Positions 51,712 through 61,946 of a stretch of DNA of 64,000 nucleotides are shown here, piece by piece. This DNA comes from Flaccisagitta enflata. Lineage: Eukaryota > Chaetognatha > Sagittoidea > Aphragmophora. The stretch is taken from positions 98,394,001 to 98,458,000 of the forward strand of contig OZ231126.1 in the NCBI GenBank assembly GCA_965153355.1, given 5' to 3'. Position numbers and translations under genes: made by a program. The notes under the pieces are model-generated. The model had not been told where the DNA came from, made no database searches, and was given only the letters and a program-made list of their open reading frames with translations. Numbering within the stretch: the first letter of the stretch is position 1; every line of letters starts with the position of its first letter.

Positions 51712-53111
51712 TTACCCGCCGCGTCCGTTGCCCGTCGATTTTTTCCCTGAGCCTTTAGCAGCGCCCGCGTTGCCAGCGGACTTCTTCGCAGCCCCTTTGG
51801 CAGCAGCAGCGTTGCCAGCCGATTTCTTTGCAGCCGCGTTGCCTGCCGTCCTCTTTCTTGCGTTACCCGTTGACTTTCGGCTAGCGGATCGTTTGGCGGC
51901 GGCTGCGTTACGAGTCGACCTTCGGCTAGCAGATCGCCGCGCCCCGCGTTTGTTCGACTTTGATCGGGCGTTGGACCTCGAACGAGAGCGCGCGCTCTTT
52001 GATTTGGACCGCGAGCTGGATTGTCCCCTGCCCCTCTTCGCTGGAACTTGGGAGCTGGACTTGGCCCTGGATTTGGCGGCCGATTTCAATCTTGACGATC
52101 TTCTTGGCGCGGCTTTAGCTTTAACCCTGAAACGTCAAATCGAGCCGTGGGTCGGAATTATCGCTCTCATTCATCCATAATCGCGGTAGTCAGCATAGTC
52201 AACAAATGACCCTTTCTCTTTGTCTCACCCCTTGTTATTGTTGCTCCGGTTTTTGGCGTCATCGTTCGCTTGCTCTTCCACGTCGTCGTCTACTTGCTCA
52301 TCAGTGTCGTCGTTTGCTTGCTCTTCGGCGGCGTCATGGTGGTTGTCGTTGTTGTTCGCGTTGACGATGTCCATCAGATATTGCTCGCCTAACTCGAAAT
52401 AGCAAAAGCTAAATTGAAAGATTTCATTCAAAGTTGAATAACTTTTTAACGCATTAGAGTTAGAGAGATGCGGTTTGCGTAGATCGCCCGCAAATTTGAA
52501 GGGCTTTAATATCGTCACCAATTTTTTTAAGATCAGGCGCCTATAATCAAGAGAGGTATATAAAACGTGAGTAAAGATTTCTTTTTCCAAGATCGTCGTG
52601 CTCTCCCACTGACACTTGGCCGTCTTGATGTATTTGACATTCACCTTTATTCCTTCCTTCCTTCCTTCCTTCCTCACCTTCTCTCCTTCCACAAAGCTTC
52701 GAAATTCAAAAAAGATTTGTCAAAATTAATAATGTTATGGATGGACGGCAAACTGACAAACTAAGAGTACACAACTGAATGAAGCATAACGTTTTTAATG
52801 TTTAAGCATATAGTTTACTTATAATTTAGCATCAGAGACTGTTATGATGAAAAAATCTAATCAAAAAGAAGCGGCGGCATCTTAATTCCAGTATGTGTGC
52901 GGGTGCACCAACGGACGGACAAAGCCTCTTATGATATCGCGAATAAACGTTAAAAAAAATCAGTGTAATCAAGGAAACCCTGTATGGGCGGCGTTGTCTA
53001 TGTGCCTTAGGATAGATTTTGTAACTTTACCTTATTCACGAATGTTTTTCGGCGATTAACTCTTTTACTTGATTTCGTTCGGCGACGTACAAAGATCGCT
53101 ATGGCCTTCAT
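51712..53111 (-). CDS. Uncharacterised protein with acidic segment and H1-like basic tail (four exons)
   Basis: Minus-strand exons 53,111-53,031, 52,760-52,678, 52,540-52,229 and 52,126-51,712, all with GT-AG borders and agreeing phases (0, 2, 2), give about 296 residues. The first exon is basic (FVRRRTKSSKRVNRRKTF). The second and third encode a hydrophobic, helix-prone part (INFDKSFLNFEALWKE, ILKKLVTILKPFKFAGDLRK, CYFELGEQYLMDIV) followed by an Asn/Asp/Glu-rich stretch of ~45 residues. The last exon encodes PRRSSRLKSAAKSRAKSSSQ and then ~110 residues almost wholly of Arg, Lys, Ser, Ala, Gly and Asn, including six copies of a KKSAGNAAAAKG-like repeat. Such tails occur in linker-histone-like and sperm nuclear basic proteins and in some kinetochore proteins. 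I do not recognise the family. The last exon is certain in codon character; the three upstream exons are inferred from splice-phase fit and would change if transcripts differ. It is convergent with the gene ending near 51,402. Confidence 0.5.
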
Positions 53112-53289
53112 GTAAAAGTTGTTTTTCTTTCCTCGTTTTGCCCGGAGGCACTCATCAGTCGTGAAATAAAGCTACAAAATTGGGGACTCCATCCCGCTTT
53201 GTCCGTTCATTTGTCGGTCGGTTGGTCCATCACACTTTTTTTCCTTCCATTTCTTGACATTTTCTGGCGGTTTTTGCATTGCTGCCCAT

Positions 53290-53950
53290 ATAAAAACGCA
53301 ATGCTAACCTTTTTGGGCAGCGGCCCCAAAGGGCTGATGTCCTGTAGGACACAGGGAGGAATTTCCAGACATCCATCCGTCCGTCCATCCGTCCATCCGT
53401 TCATCCGTCCATCCGTCCGTCCGTCCCCCGTCCGTCCGTCCCTCCGTCCGTCCGTCCCTCCGTCCGTCCGTCCCCCCCCCCACCAAAGCCTCGGAGCCTC
53501 ATGTTCCTATTGAATAACATGGAAAATTGAAGAAGTGCAAAGTTCCAATTGAATAACATGGAAAATTGATAAAGAAATGAAAAAAATCTGAAATTCTCAT
53601 TGAATAACATTGAAAATTTAATAGATGTTAAAAATATGGGAAATCCCTATTGAATATATGGAAAATTGAAGATTTTCCATGTTTCCATGAAAAATTCAGA
53701 TTAAATAACATGGAAAATTGACAATGAAATGGAAAAAAAATTCAATGATCTCATTGAATAACAAGGAAAGTAGCCCCAAAGGCCTCAAATGTGCCTTCTC
53801 AGGACGTCTGGAAATTCACCCCTGTGTCCTACAGGACATCGGCCCTTTGGGGCCGCTGCCCTGCTCTCACTCCACTTTTGCAGCTTATCACTCCAAGCAG
53901 GGCATCGGGTACCGCTGACCATGTGTGATCCTTGGATGACTAGTTTATCA
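53290..53950. mobile_element. Foldback-like element with GTCC repeats
   Basis: GGGCAGCGGCCCCAAAGGGC and GATGTCCTGTAGGACACAGG at 53,316-53,360 are inverted at 53,812-53,860 (CCCTGTGTCCTACAGGACATC and GGGGCCGCTGCCC). The left part holds (GTCC)n/(ATCC)n repeats to 53,470. The middle holds ~50-bp units with ATTGAATAACATGGAAAATTG. Right-end blocks also occur at 44,450-44,600. No coding capacity. Confidence 0.7.
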
Positions 53951-55338
53951 CTGCCTCACAAAGATGCGACATGGCACATATCAAATCAGGTGACTCACAT
54001 TGGTAGCCGTGTATTTGGCCTTGTTGCACTCCATACTAATTTCTATTGAACGGAAAAATTCACCTTGAATTCTGAGCGCATGACTTTGATTACTCCTCTA
54101 TGATTAAGAGGGCGTTTCCAGTCAATAACCATCAAATTTTTCCTGGGCCACTTAGTTGCTCACTTTGTTCGTTTACTCGCACAGCTTACGCTGTTCACTC
54201 GCTCCCAGCCCTCTGTTCGCTTGTTCCATTCCAAGGCTCTCTCACTCACATTGCTCACTCCATGGGATGGTTGAAAATCATGAATACGTGTTCAGGCTGT
54301 AAACGCGTTTCACGGGAATAAAGACGTTTGCTGTTGTCACTGGAAACACACCCTAAGATAGCCAGGGGGAGTGAAGCTTTTTTGTCCATTTTTCATAATG
54401 GGGCCAGTGTATGATGCAGCTTGTAAATATTGTCAGTGGGTCAGATCTGATGCTGGTCTAACCTTGTTTTTTTTATATACCAGCTAGGAAAACAGTATAC
54501 CTACACCTGCGGTGTAATTTGATTTATTGACTTTATATCTATCAAATCATCATACTGAAAGTGCTGGTAAGTAAAGTGTTATGTTTTGCAACTAAACAAT
54601 CTTGTTAAAGCTTTTGGATGCATTTTAAAAGCCATTTTACATACTCATGGATGATTTTGTCTTATCATTTCTGAGCAAATTAGCAATTTGGGATAAAGTT
54701 TATAGTTTTATCTGCCATTTCAAAATAATCAAAACCACAATAACCAGGATGAATTCATCTTATAGATTTCTTGATAAACAGAATTTCTTTAAAAATCTTT
54801 CTTGCTGCTCTGGAAGTCAAAATATCTTGATTAAAAGGTGTCTCAAAAATTTTGTATTTGATATTCTCAGAATTTTTATAGATTTTCAGAGAGAATGTAT
54901 TTTACGTTTTGCTTGCAGTTCCTAAACAATTAAAGATACGGCTACCAGATTGGACTCATTTTGAAGATTTTTTGAACATGTTTAATTTGTTTTTTTAAAA
55001 ATCTATGTAGCAGATATATCTTTGGTAGAAGGTGTAGGTATACTTTTTTCTGAGATGGTAACATGTCTATCAGGTTGCTCAACACAACCCAAATGAGTTT
55101 TTAAAGATAAAAGCTACAGATCTCAGCAGATCCTAATTCTAGTGGGTTTTTCAAGTAGGATTCAAACTCACGCCAAGGTTTGCTCTTTCTCACTACCTAA
55201 GCATGACATACTTCTTTCCAATCTCAATGAATTATACTTGCAAATCTATCAACCTCCTACTGAAAAAAAAATCGGTCTCGCTTGTTAGATCAGCTCAGAT
55301 ATCAGAGAGGTATTAGACCGGTTAATACCACGCAATTA
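53951..55338. other. Intergenic, with a ~550-bp inverted repeat
   Basis: A partial AACAAGGCC-element end (GTAGCCGTGTATTTGGCCTT) lies at 54,003-54,024. AGTATACCTACACCT at 54,494 is repeated inverted at about 55,030-55,044 (AGGTGTAGGTATACT), suggesting a weak foldback element between them. No gene is supported. Confidence 0.5.
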
Positions 55339-55655
55339 AACAAGGCCAACACCTATAAGTCACGTTCGGAACATAAATAACTTAGGATGACTCAAATTGA
55401 CTTAAAATGACTCAAAATGACTTGAAATGACTTAAAAAGACATAAAATAATATTAGATGACTTATCTGACTAAATTGACCATGTTGACTTAAGTGACTTT
55501 ATATAACCTAAAATGACGTTAATACGACTTACAATGAATTGGAATGATTAAGAATGACTTAGAATGACTTAGAATGACTGAAAATGACCTATAATGACGG
55601 ACAGATGGAGGACGGACAAAGCGGGTTGTAGAGTTGCGTGTGTGTGATTAAAAAG
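55339..55655 (+). mobile_element. Hairpin-capped element with AATGACTTA body
   Basis: Starts AACAAGGCCAACACCTATAA, then GTCACG. Its body is AATGACTTAA-type repeats; it then has GGACAGATGGAGGACGGAC, AAAGCGGGTTGTAGAGTTGCG and a decayed hairpin followed by AAAAA. The ends match the AACAAGGCC/CGCGACT family while the body is that of the 400-735 element. Confidence 0.75.
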
Positions 55656-56302
55656 ATACACTTCATTAAAGCTAGATGTTTGGGCAGTGGTCATAAAACG
55701 AACAAGGCCCTACAGACACCTATCCAACTCGCATGCTGGTGGGCTGGGGCAGTAAAAAAGGCCAACCATGCATGGTGCAGGAGCAGTAATGCAAAACCAG
55801 CCCATAATTGCAAAAAAAATATAAAAAAGTAAAAACTAAACTCTGATGTCCAAGTCCTGGCCTCTGAGACCAAAATGAAAGATGGACAGATTACTTGTCT
55901 CTCATCCATGGAACAAGCTCTTTGAGGATCAAAATTTAGACCTCCCTGGCCTCAAATCAGCTCACTAGACCTAAAATGTGCTTGCCAGACCTTGAATCCA
56001 CCAGCAATGACCAATCATCGGAGGCCTGCAATGTGCCCTCTCAAAAAATCTGAAAAATTTGTTGTGTTCTGCAAAACATCCACTTCTTCACTTGATCATT
56101 CCAAGCAGATTAATGGGCACCGCTGACCATTCTGTAATCCTTTGATGACAAGTTTTTTTATTCGGCTGGTAAACTGGTAGGAACAAATCTCCATGCTCCA
56201 TTAAAAATTTTCCATTCAACCTCTCTCTCAAATTGAGCGTGGTCAATCTTACGTAAAAAAACAATAGATAATAGTAAGTGAAGATTCACTTCAATTGTGA
56301 AA
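55656..56302. other. Promoter side of the secreted-protein gene; decayed element
   Basis: At 55,700-55,800 a decayed AACAAGGCC-type element (AACAAGGCCCTACAGACACC, GCTGGTGGGCTGGGGCAGT) is visible. No gene is seen. The 300 bases before the start codon at 56,303 must hold the promoter or leader of the following gene, but no element can be assigned. Confidence 0.45.
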
Positions 56303-59300
56303 ATGGCGAAATTGGTGATTGCCATGATGATCGTCCTTGTTTTCATGGCATCTGGAAATTCTTTGACGCTCGGTAAGATATTTCGTGTTGTATTTTGTAT
56401 TATGACATATCGTTTAAATGATAACTATCCTATTGTATGTGACGAACAGTTAAGCTCTGTTATTTCAAATCATATTTCTAGTCGCGTGCACGCGACTCGT
56501 CACCCTGCTTGGTCTGTCCGTCCATCCATCCATCCTTTGGTCTCTCTGTTAGTCAAACTTTTGTTTGTTTTTTTTTTATCAATTTTTTCCTCAAAGTCAT
56601 TTTAGGTCATTTAAGGGTATACTGAGTCATTCTAAGTCATTCTAAGTCATTCTAACTGTATGTCTCGCACGCGACTTATAGGTGTTGGCCCTATCTTATG
56701 CTATGTCATTACATACATGGATAGTAAGCTTTTGATAAATAGAAGCTTTAACAAAGCGCAGTGTCACTCAACCAAGGTCTATAATCTTACATCGCCTACA
56801 AGTCATCTTCATCATAAATGTTGTACTGAGAAAGGCATGCAGTTATATCCCGAGACTATTTTGTGAAAGACAGAATTTAATTTTATCGCACAAGGTATAC
56901 TATGACTTAAAATAGTCAGATTAAACCTCAAGGTTGCTTGGGGTTGCCCAGGGTTGGCTAGGGGTCGCTCGGGGTTTATGTCATTGTTTGTCATGCAATG
57001 TTGCGCTGATGTTATAATCAATATTACCTATGATTTATGATTTAAAGTAGGATCAATAAATGAGTGTATTTATGTTTGTTTGAGCATGCAAATACAAGAA
57101 AACATGTTTATGAGCAAAGCTGCTTATCTGTGAGGGTGTTTTCGAGCATTTTAGCTCATTTAGCTCACTTCTTTTTCTGATTTCAAATGCAATAAATGAA
57201 AAAAATATTTTGATTGGACATGTTTAAGCAAAAAAATACAAGAAAGCATGTCAGCGAGCAGAGCTGCTTATCTGTGAGGGTGGTTTTAAGTATTCTAGCT
57301 CATTTAGCTCATTTAGCTTGCTCTTTTATTCTGACTTTGAATAGGATAATTAAATGTTTTGATTTGAGCATGCAAATACAAGAAAGCATGTCAGTGAGAA
57401 TCGCTGCTTGTCTGGTTGAGTGATTTTGAATATTTTGGCTCATCTAGCTCATTTGGTTCAGCCCTTTTTTCTCTGATCTTAAGTGCAGTCAATACACACT
57501 AGGGATGTGGAAGCGATGACCGCTTCCATTTTGGTGGCGGGGATAACTACTAGTATTTGAACTACAAAATGGAAGCGGAAGCGGAAGCGGAAGCAGTGGA
57601 AGCGGCATGAAAATCGACGGCTTCCACATCCCTAATACATACAATTGCTCTTGATTAGATCTAACAAATAAAAAAACTTGCAGTGATTGCAGACAAAAAC
57701 TGAAAAGTGACCAATTCTTACAACTTTTTTCCTTGTGGCAATAGACGCCATTACTGGTATATTTATGAGCTAGGTAGTAGAACCTGGTTTAACTGTAGTT
57801 CATGTACGAATGATATAATGATAAAGTGTCACGTAATTGATTTAGATGCGATTCGAGGATTGATGGACGAACTCCTTGAGACAGAAGCAATGCAGAAGAA
57901 AGAAGTCACACTGAGGGAGTATCTTGATGGTCTGGGAGAGGTAAGTTTTCCACAATTCTCAACATGCTCTATAATATTTGTCTAAAGTACTTGTCCAAGA
58001 GTTGCAAGCAGTGCTATATTACTTTACAAGATCATTATGTCATACCCCTGCCAATGAAAAACTCTGTGTGTGTTGTGTGAAAAATGTCAAACACTCTTAC
58101 AAAATTTGAAATGATCCATTTTCACATGTACACGCATCTGTTTTGATGCAAGTGCATAAAACCTATGATATTTTTGGCAAATTTCCTCCTATCAATAATC
58201 ATCATTTCAGCCCAATTGTATTTGATACACACACATATGTGTGACATGTTGCAACAATTGATCCTACAGTATGTTTTTTTTTTTTTTTTTTTGTAATATT
58301 CTATGACGATGTAATTCTTAAAATAGTCGAGATAATTGATTTCCGCAAAAAGTTTCTGAACGGTATGGTATATGCATTTTATGTTATTTAATTGCCGGGA
58401 CGTTTTTACAAAAAATTGTTCTCTTGAACATATTTGGAACTAGATGTCATCATATCCAAATTATCTCTTTGCAAAAACTTGTCAAATGAACCATCTACCT
58501 TTAAATTACTCTCATTTCTAAACGGTTTGAGCTTCTGACACCAGATTGGTCTCAGATGAAAGATCTTTTGAAGTAGTTTCTGGGAAAATTTCAGTTGAAA
58601 GGCTCATGTGATAATTTTGACAATTTTGTAAACAATGAATCAACTCTTGATCAAAACTTTGATTGAGAAACAGATTTTCTTAATGCCAAATGTGGCATTG
58701 TATTTCTTAAAGCTACTGTAAATTAGCTTTGATTTGAGACCAATCTGGTATCTGTAGCTCAATTCATCCAGAAATTAGATCAACTCAAACAAAAAGGTTC
58801 AGCCAAAAACCTAAAATTATGTTTTTTTTTCCTGTTTTTGATCGATACTTCTGCTTGTATCAAGAGGTTCAGGTTTTTGTACAAAAGTCCTGGGAGTTAA
58901 AAATCATAAATTGCATCTACCATACCTTTCAGGAACTTTTTACAGAAATCAATTATCTCAACTACTTTAAGAGTTACGTCGTCATAGAATATTACAAATG
59001 AGAAAAAACATACTGTACATAAAACTCATACAATTGATTAAAAGGAAACAGAAATAGAAAAAAATCCGGAAATAATATGGACATTTATATAGTGTAAGCT
59101 TCCATTACATACACATACATACATAAAATATGGTCTCTGAAACACTATCAAAATTCCTTAGGCATATACTTTTTACTAAATGTATCATAATTTCCTATCT
59201 TAAAAATATGTTTAAATATTTTTGAGAAATGATAAATATTTAGGGGAAGGGTATGTTAGAGCTGTCTTCTGGCACTGATCAGGACCACCAACTCAGCCCA

Positions 59301-59898
59301 AACTTGGTTAAGATTTACTTAATTGAAAAAAAGGGGAACCAGGGTGTCCGTATTCTCCCCAATTGAGTCCCTTAATTCTGCTAGGGGGTGGGATATAGGT
59401 GAATTTAAACTACAATTGGTTAAGGTTATGATTTTTAGTGATTAAAGGGAAAAAGGCCTTCATCTTTAGAAAAGATATATCATGGGATGATAGGTAACAT
59501 TTTTAGTACATGTCCCAAAAGATAAAATTATATTCTAATAACACGCAAGTTCAAATGTGTTCTTTATCAAATGTATAGCATTGCATCTTCAGCCTGATCT
59601 ATTGTTTCAAAATACACGCTCAAATTCAAATGTGTTTTGTGACATATGTCCAACATTTTATCCTCATTCCTTCAGCCTGATCCATTGTTTCGAGACACTC
59701 GCACAAATCCAAATGTGTTTTGTGACAAATGTCCAACTCCGTCATTTCCCAACAATGACACAAAATGCCAATCAGGCCGATGGAAACCAGATTATGTCAA
59801 GCATGTTGATGGATGTGATTGTCTATCCACTTACAAGTGTTGCAATGATGAATGCCAAGCTGTCGATGTCAAATCTTGCTGGGAAAATGGACAAAAAG
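56303..59898 (+). CDS. Secreted cysteine-rich precursor, 5' three exons
   Basis: Exons 56,303-56,372, 57,846-57,940 and 59,676-59,898 join in phase (1, 0) and end at a donor (AAAAG|GTATGA), so the gene continues beyond. Exon 1 encodes a signal peptide: Met-Ala-Lys, a hydrophobic core (LVIAMMIVLVFM) and a small-residue region before Leu-Thr-Leu. Exon 2 (residues 24-55) is charged and helix-prone (LMDELLETEAMQKKEVTLRE) without cysteines, like a propeptide or linker. Exon 3 (residues 56-129) holds nine cysteines at 71, 74, 86, 102, 104, 110, 111, 115 and 123, a spacing of C-x2-C-x11-C-x15-C-x-C-x5-CC-x3-C-x7-C. It is therefore a secreted disulfide-rich protein; an odd number is expected because a further exon is missing. 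I do not recognise the family. A hormone, matrix, antimicrobial or other peptide role are all possible and none is claimed. The introns carry a hairpin-capped element, a small MITE and a 703-bp foldback. The long exonic-style frame from 57,707 is intron read-through. Confidence 0.65.
56478..56690 (-). mobile_element. Hairpin-capped element with AATGACTTA body, minus-strand copy
   Basis: Read on the minus strand: GGCCAACACCTATAAGTCGCG, AGAATGACTTAGAATGACTT, a GGATGGATGGATGGACGGAC tract, and finally the palindromic hairpin AGTCGCGTGCACGCGACT at 56,479-56,496. It is in the first intron of the secreted-protein gene, ~1.1 kb from its plus-strand relative at 55,339. Confidence 0.8.
57060..57480. 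repeat. Three copies of a ~150-bp intronic repeat
   Basis: Segments with GAGCATGCAAATACAAGAAA, GCATGTCAGTGAG and GCTGCTTATCTGTGAGGGTG, followed by TTTAGCTCATTTAGCTC, recur at about 57,080, 57,220 and 57,365. They are tandem with moderate divergence. Confidence 0.75.
57502..57632. mobile_element. 131-bp MITE with TA target duplication
   Basis: Terminal repeats GGGATGTGGAAGC (57,502) and GCTTCCACATCCC (to 57,632) are perfect complements, flanked by TA on both sides (57,500-57,501 and 57,633-57,634). The interior has GGAAGC repeats. TA duplication is typical of Tc1/mariner-type non-autonomous elements. Confidence 0.85.
58293..58995. mobile_element. Foldback element, ~703 bp
   Basis: GTAATATTCTATGACGATGT at 58,293 and its complement ending at 58,995. 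The arms continue through AGATAATTGATTTC and AACGGTATGGTA with their complements (58,917-58,970). A second, inner inverted pair is formed by the ACCAGATTGGTCTCAGATGA region (58,540) and TGATTTGAGACCAATCTGGT (58,731). It lies in the second intron of the secreted-protein gene; no coding capacity. Confidence 0.8.
59590..59758 (+). repeat. 83-bp tandem duplication across the exon 3 acceptor of the secreted-protein gene
   Basis: CAGCCTGAT-CTATTGTTTC at 59,590 and CAGCCTGATCCATTGTTTCG at 59,673 start two copies offset by 83 bases, extending through AATGTGTTTTGTGACA and TGTCCAAC. Each copy contains its own CAG acceptor. Only the second leads into the cysteine-rich frame; the first would enter a different frame because 83 is not a multiple of 3. 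Confidence 0.85.
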
Positions 59899-59905
59899 GT
59901 ATGAG

Positions 59906-60180
<275 letters not shown>

Positions 60181-60409
60181 CAGACAGACAGACTGAAAAA
60201 GAGCAACATAGAGACCAAGAACCAGATACAGTACGATAAGAACAAAACAAAAACAGGCCAACAATGAGGAATTGGTAATCGAACAGACCATTGCCAACAG
60301 ACCTTTTTGACAAATGTATCTTAGGACAACTAAGTTGCTCAGAGCAGACCATTGAAAGGCTTGAACAGACCATTTAATCATCCTCTGGGACAAGTTGGTG
60401 CTCCCAGCA

Positions 60410-61946
60410 GACCATTTGTTACACCCAGCAGACCATTCCTATGACTGCCCCCAACAGACCATTGTTACAGCTGGCAGACCATTTGTTACACCCAGCAGAC
60501 CATTCCTATGACTGCCCCCAACAGACCATTGTTACAGCTGGCAGACCATTTGTTACACCCAGCAGACCAATCCCTCCACTGCCTTCAACAGACCATTGTT
60601 ACAGCTGGCAGACCATTTGTTACACCCAGCAGACCATTCCCTCCAATGCCTTCAACAGACCATTGTTACAGCTGACAGACCATTTGTTACACCCAGCAGA
60701 CCATTCCTATGACTGCCCCAAACAGACCATTGTTACAGCTGGCAGACCATTTTCTACACCCAGCAGACCATTCCCTCCAATGCCTTCAACAGACCATTGT
60801 TACAGCTGTAAGACCATTTGTTACACCCAGCAGACCATTCCTAGGACTGCCCCCAACAGACCATTGTTACAGCTGGCAGACCATTTGTTACACCCAGCAG
60901 ACCATTCCTATGACTGCCCCCAACAGACCATTGTTACAGCTGGCAGACCATTTGTTACACCCAACAGACCATTCCCTCCACTGCTTTCAACAGACCATTG
61001 TTACAGCTGGCAGACCATTTGTTACACCTAGCAGACCATTCCCTCCACTGCCTTCAACAGACCATTGTTACAGCTGGCAGACCATTTGTTACACCCAACA
61101 GACCATTCCCTCTACTGCCTTCAACAGACCATTGTTACAGCTGGCAGACCATTTGTTACATCCAACAGACCATTCCCTCCACTGCCTTCACAGACCATTG
61201 TTACAGCTAACAGACCATTTTTACACCCAGCAGACCAACCCCTCCACTGCCTTCAACAGACCATTGTTACAGCTGGCAGACCATTTGTTACACCCAGCAG
61301 ACCATTCCCTCCAATGCCTTCAACAGACCATTGTTACAGCTGGCAGACCATTTGTTACACCCAGCAGACCATTCCTATGACTGCCCCCAGCAGACCATTG
61401 TTACAGCTGGCAGACCATTTGTTACACCCAACAGACCATTCCCTCCACTGCTTTCAACAGACCATTGTTGCAGCTGGCAGACCATTTGTTACACCTAGCA
61501 GACCATTCCCTCCACTGCCTTCAACAGACCATTATTGAAGCTGGCAGACCATTTGTTACACCCAACAGACCATTCCTCATTGCCTTCATAGACCATTGTT
61601 ACAGCAGACCATTTGTTACACCCAACACACCATTCCTTCCACTGCCTTCAACAGACCATTGTTACAGCTGGCAGACCATTTGTTACACCCAGCAGACCAT
61701 TCCCTCCACTGCCTTCAACAGACCATTGTTACAGCTGGCAGACCATTTGTTACACCCAGCAGACCATTCCCTCCACTGCCTTCAACAGACCATTGTTACA
61801 GCTGGCAGACCATTTGTTACACCCAGCAGACCATTCCTATGACTGCCCCCAACAGACCATTGTTACAGCTGGCAGACCATTTATTACACCCAGCAGACCA
61901 TTCCCTCCAATGCCTTCAACAGACCATTGTTACAGCTGGCAGACCA
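60410..61946. repeat. 67-bp minisatellite, forward arm
   Basis: The 67-bp unit consists of three sub-repeats each starting CAGACCATT: CAGACCATTGTTACAGCTGG, CAGACCATTTGTTACACCCA, and CAGACCATTCC followed by either CTCCACTGCCTTCAA or TATGACTGCCCCCAA. About 22 units in one orientation mix the two variants. All forward frames are open because 67 is not a multiple of 3 and the unit lacks stops, so the long frames are not genes. Confidence 0.97.

Noticed and set aside
51712-53111. Naming the minus-strand gene as borealin or a linker histone
   Set aside because: Only general layout (basic start, helical part, acidic and RSSR-containing basic regions) is reminiscent; no diagnostic motif was seen.
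56303-59898. Calling the cysteine-rich secreted protein a toxin or a known peptide hormone
   Set aside because: Secretion and cysteine richness alone do not show function, and the cysteine pattern matched nothing I could name.
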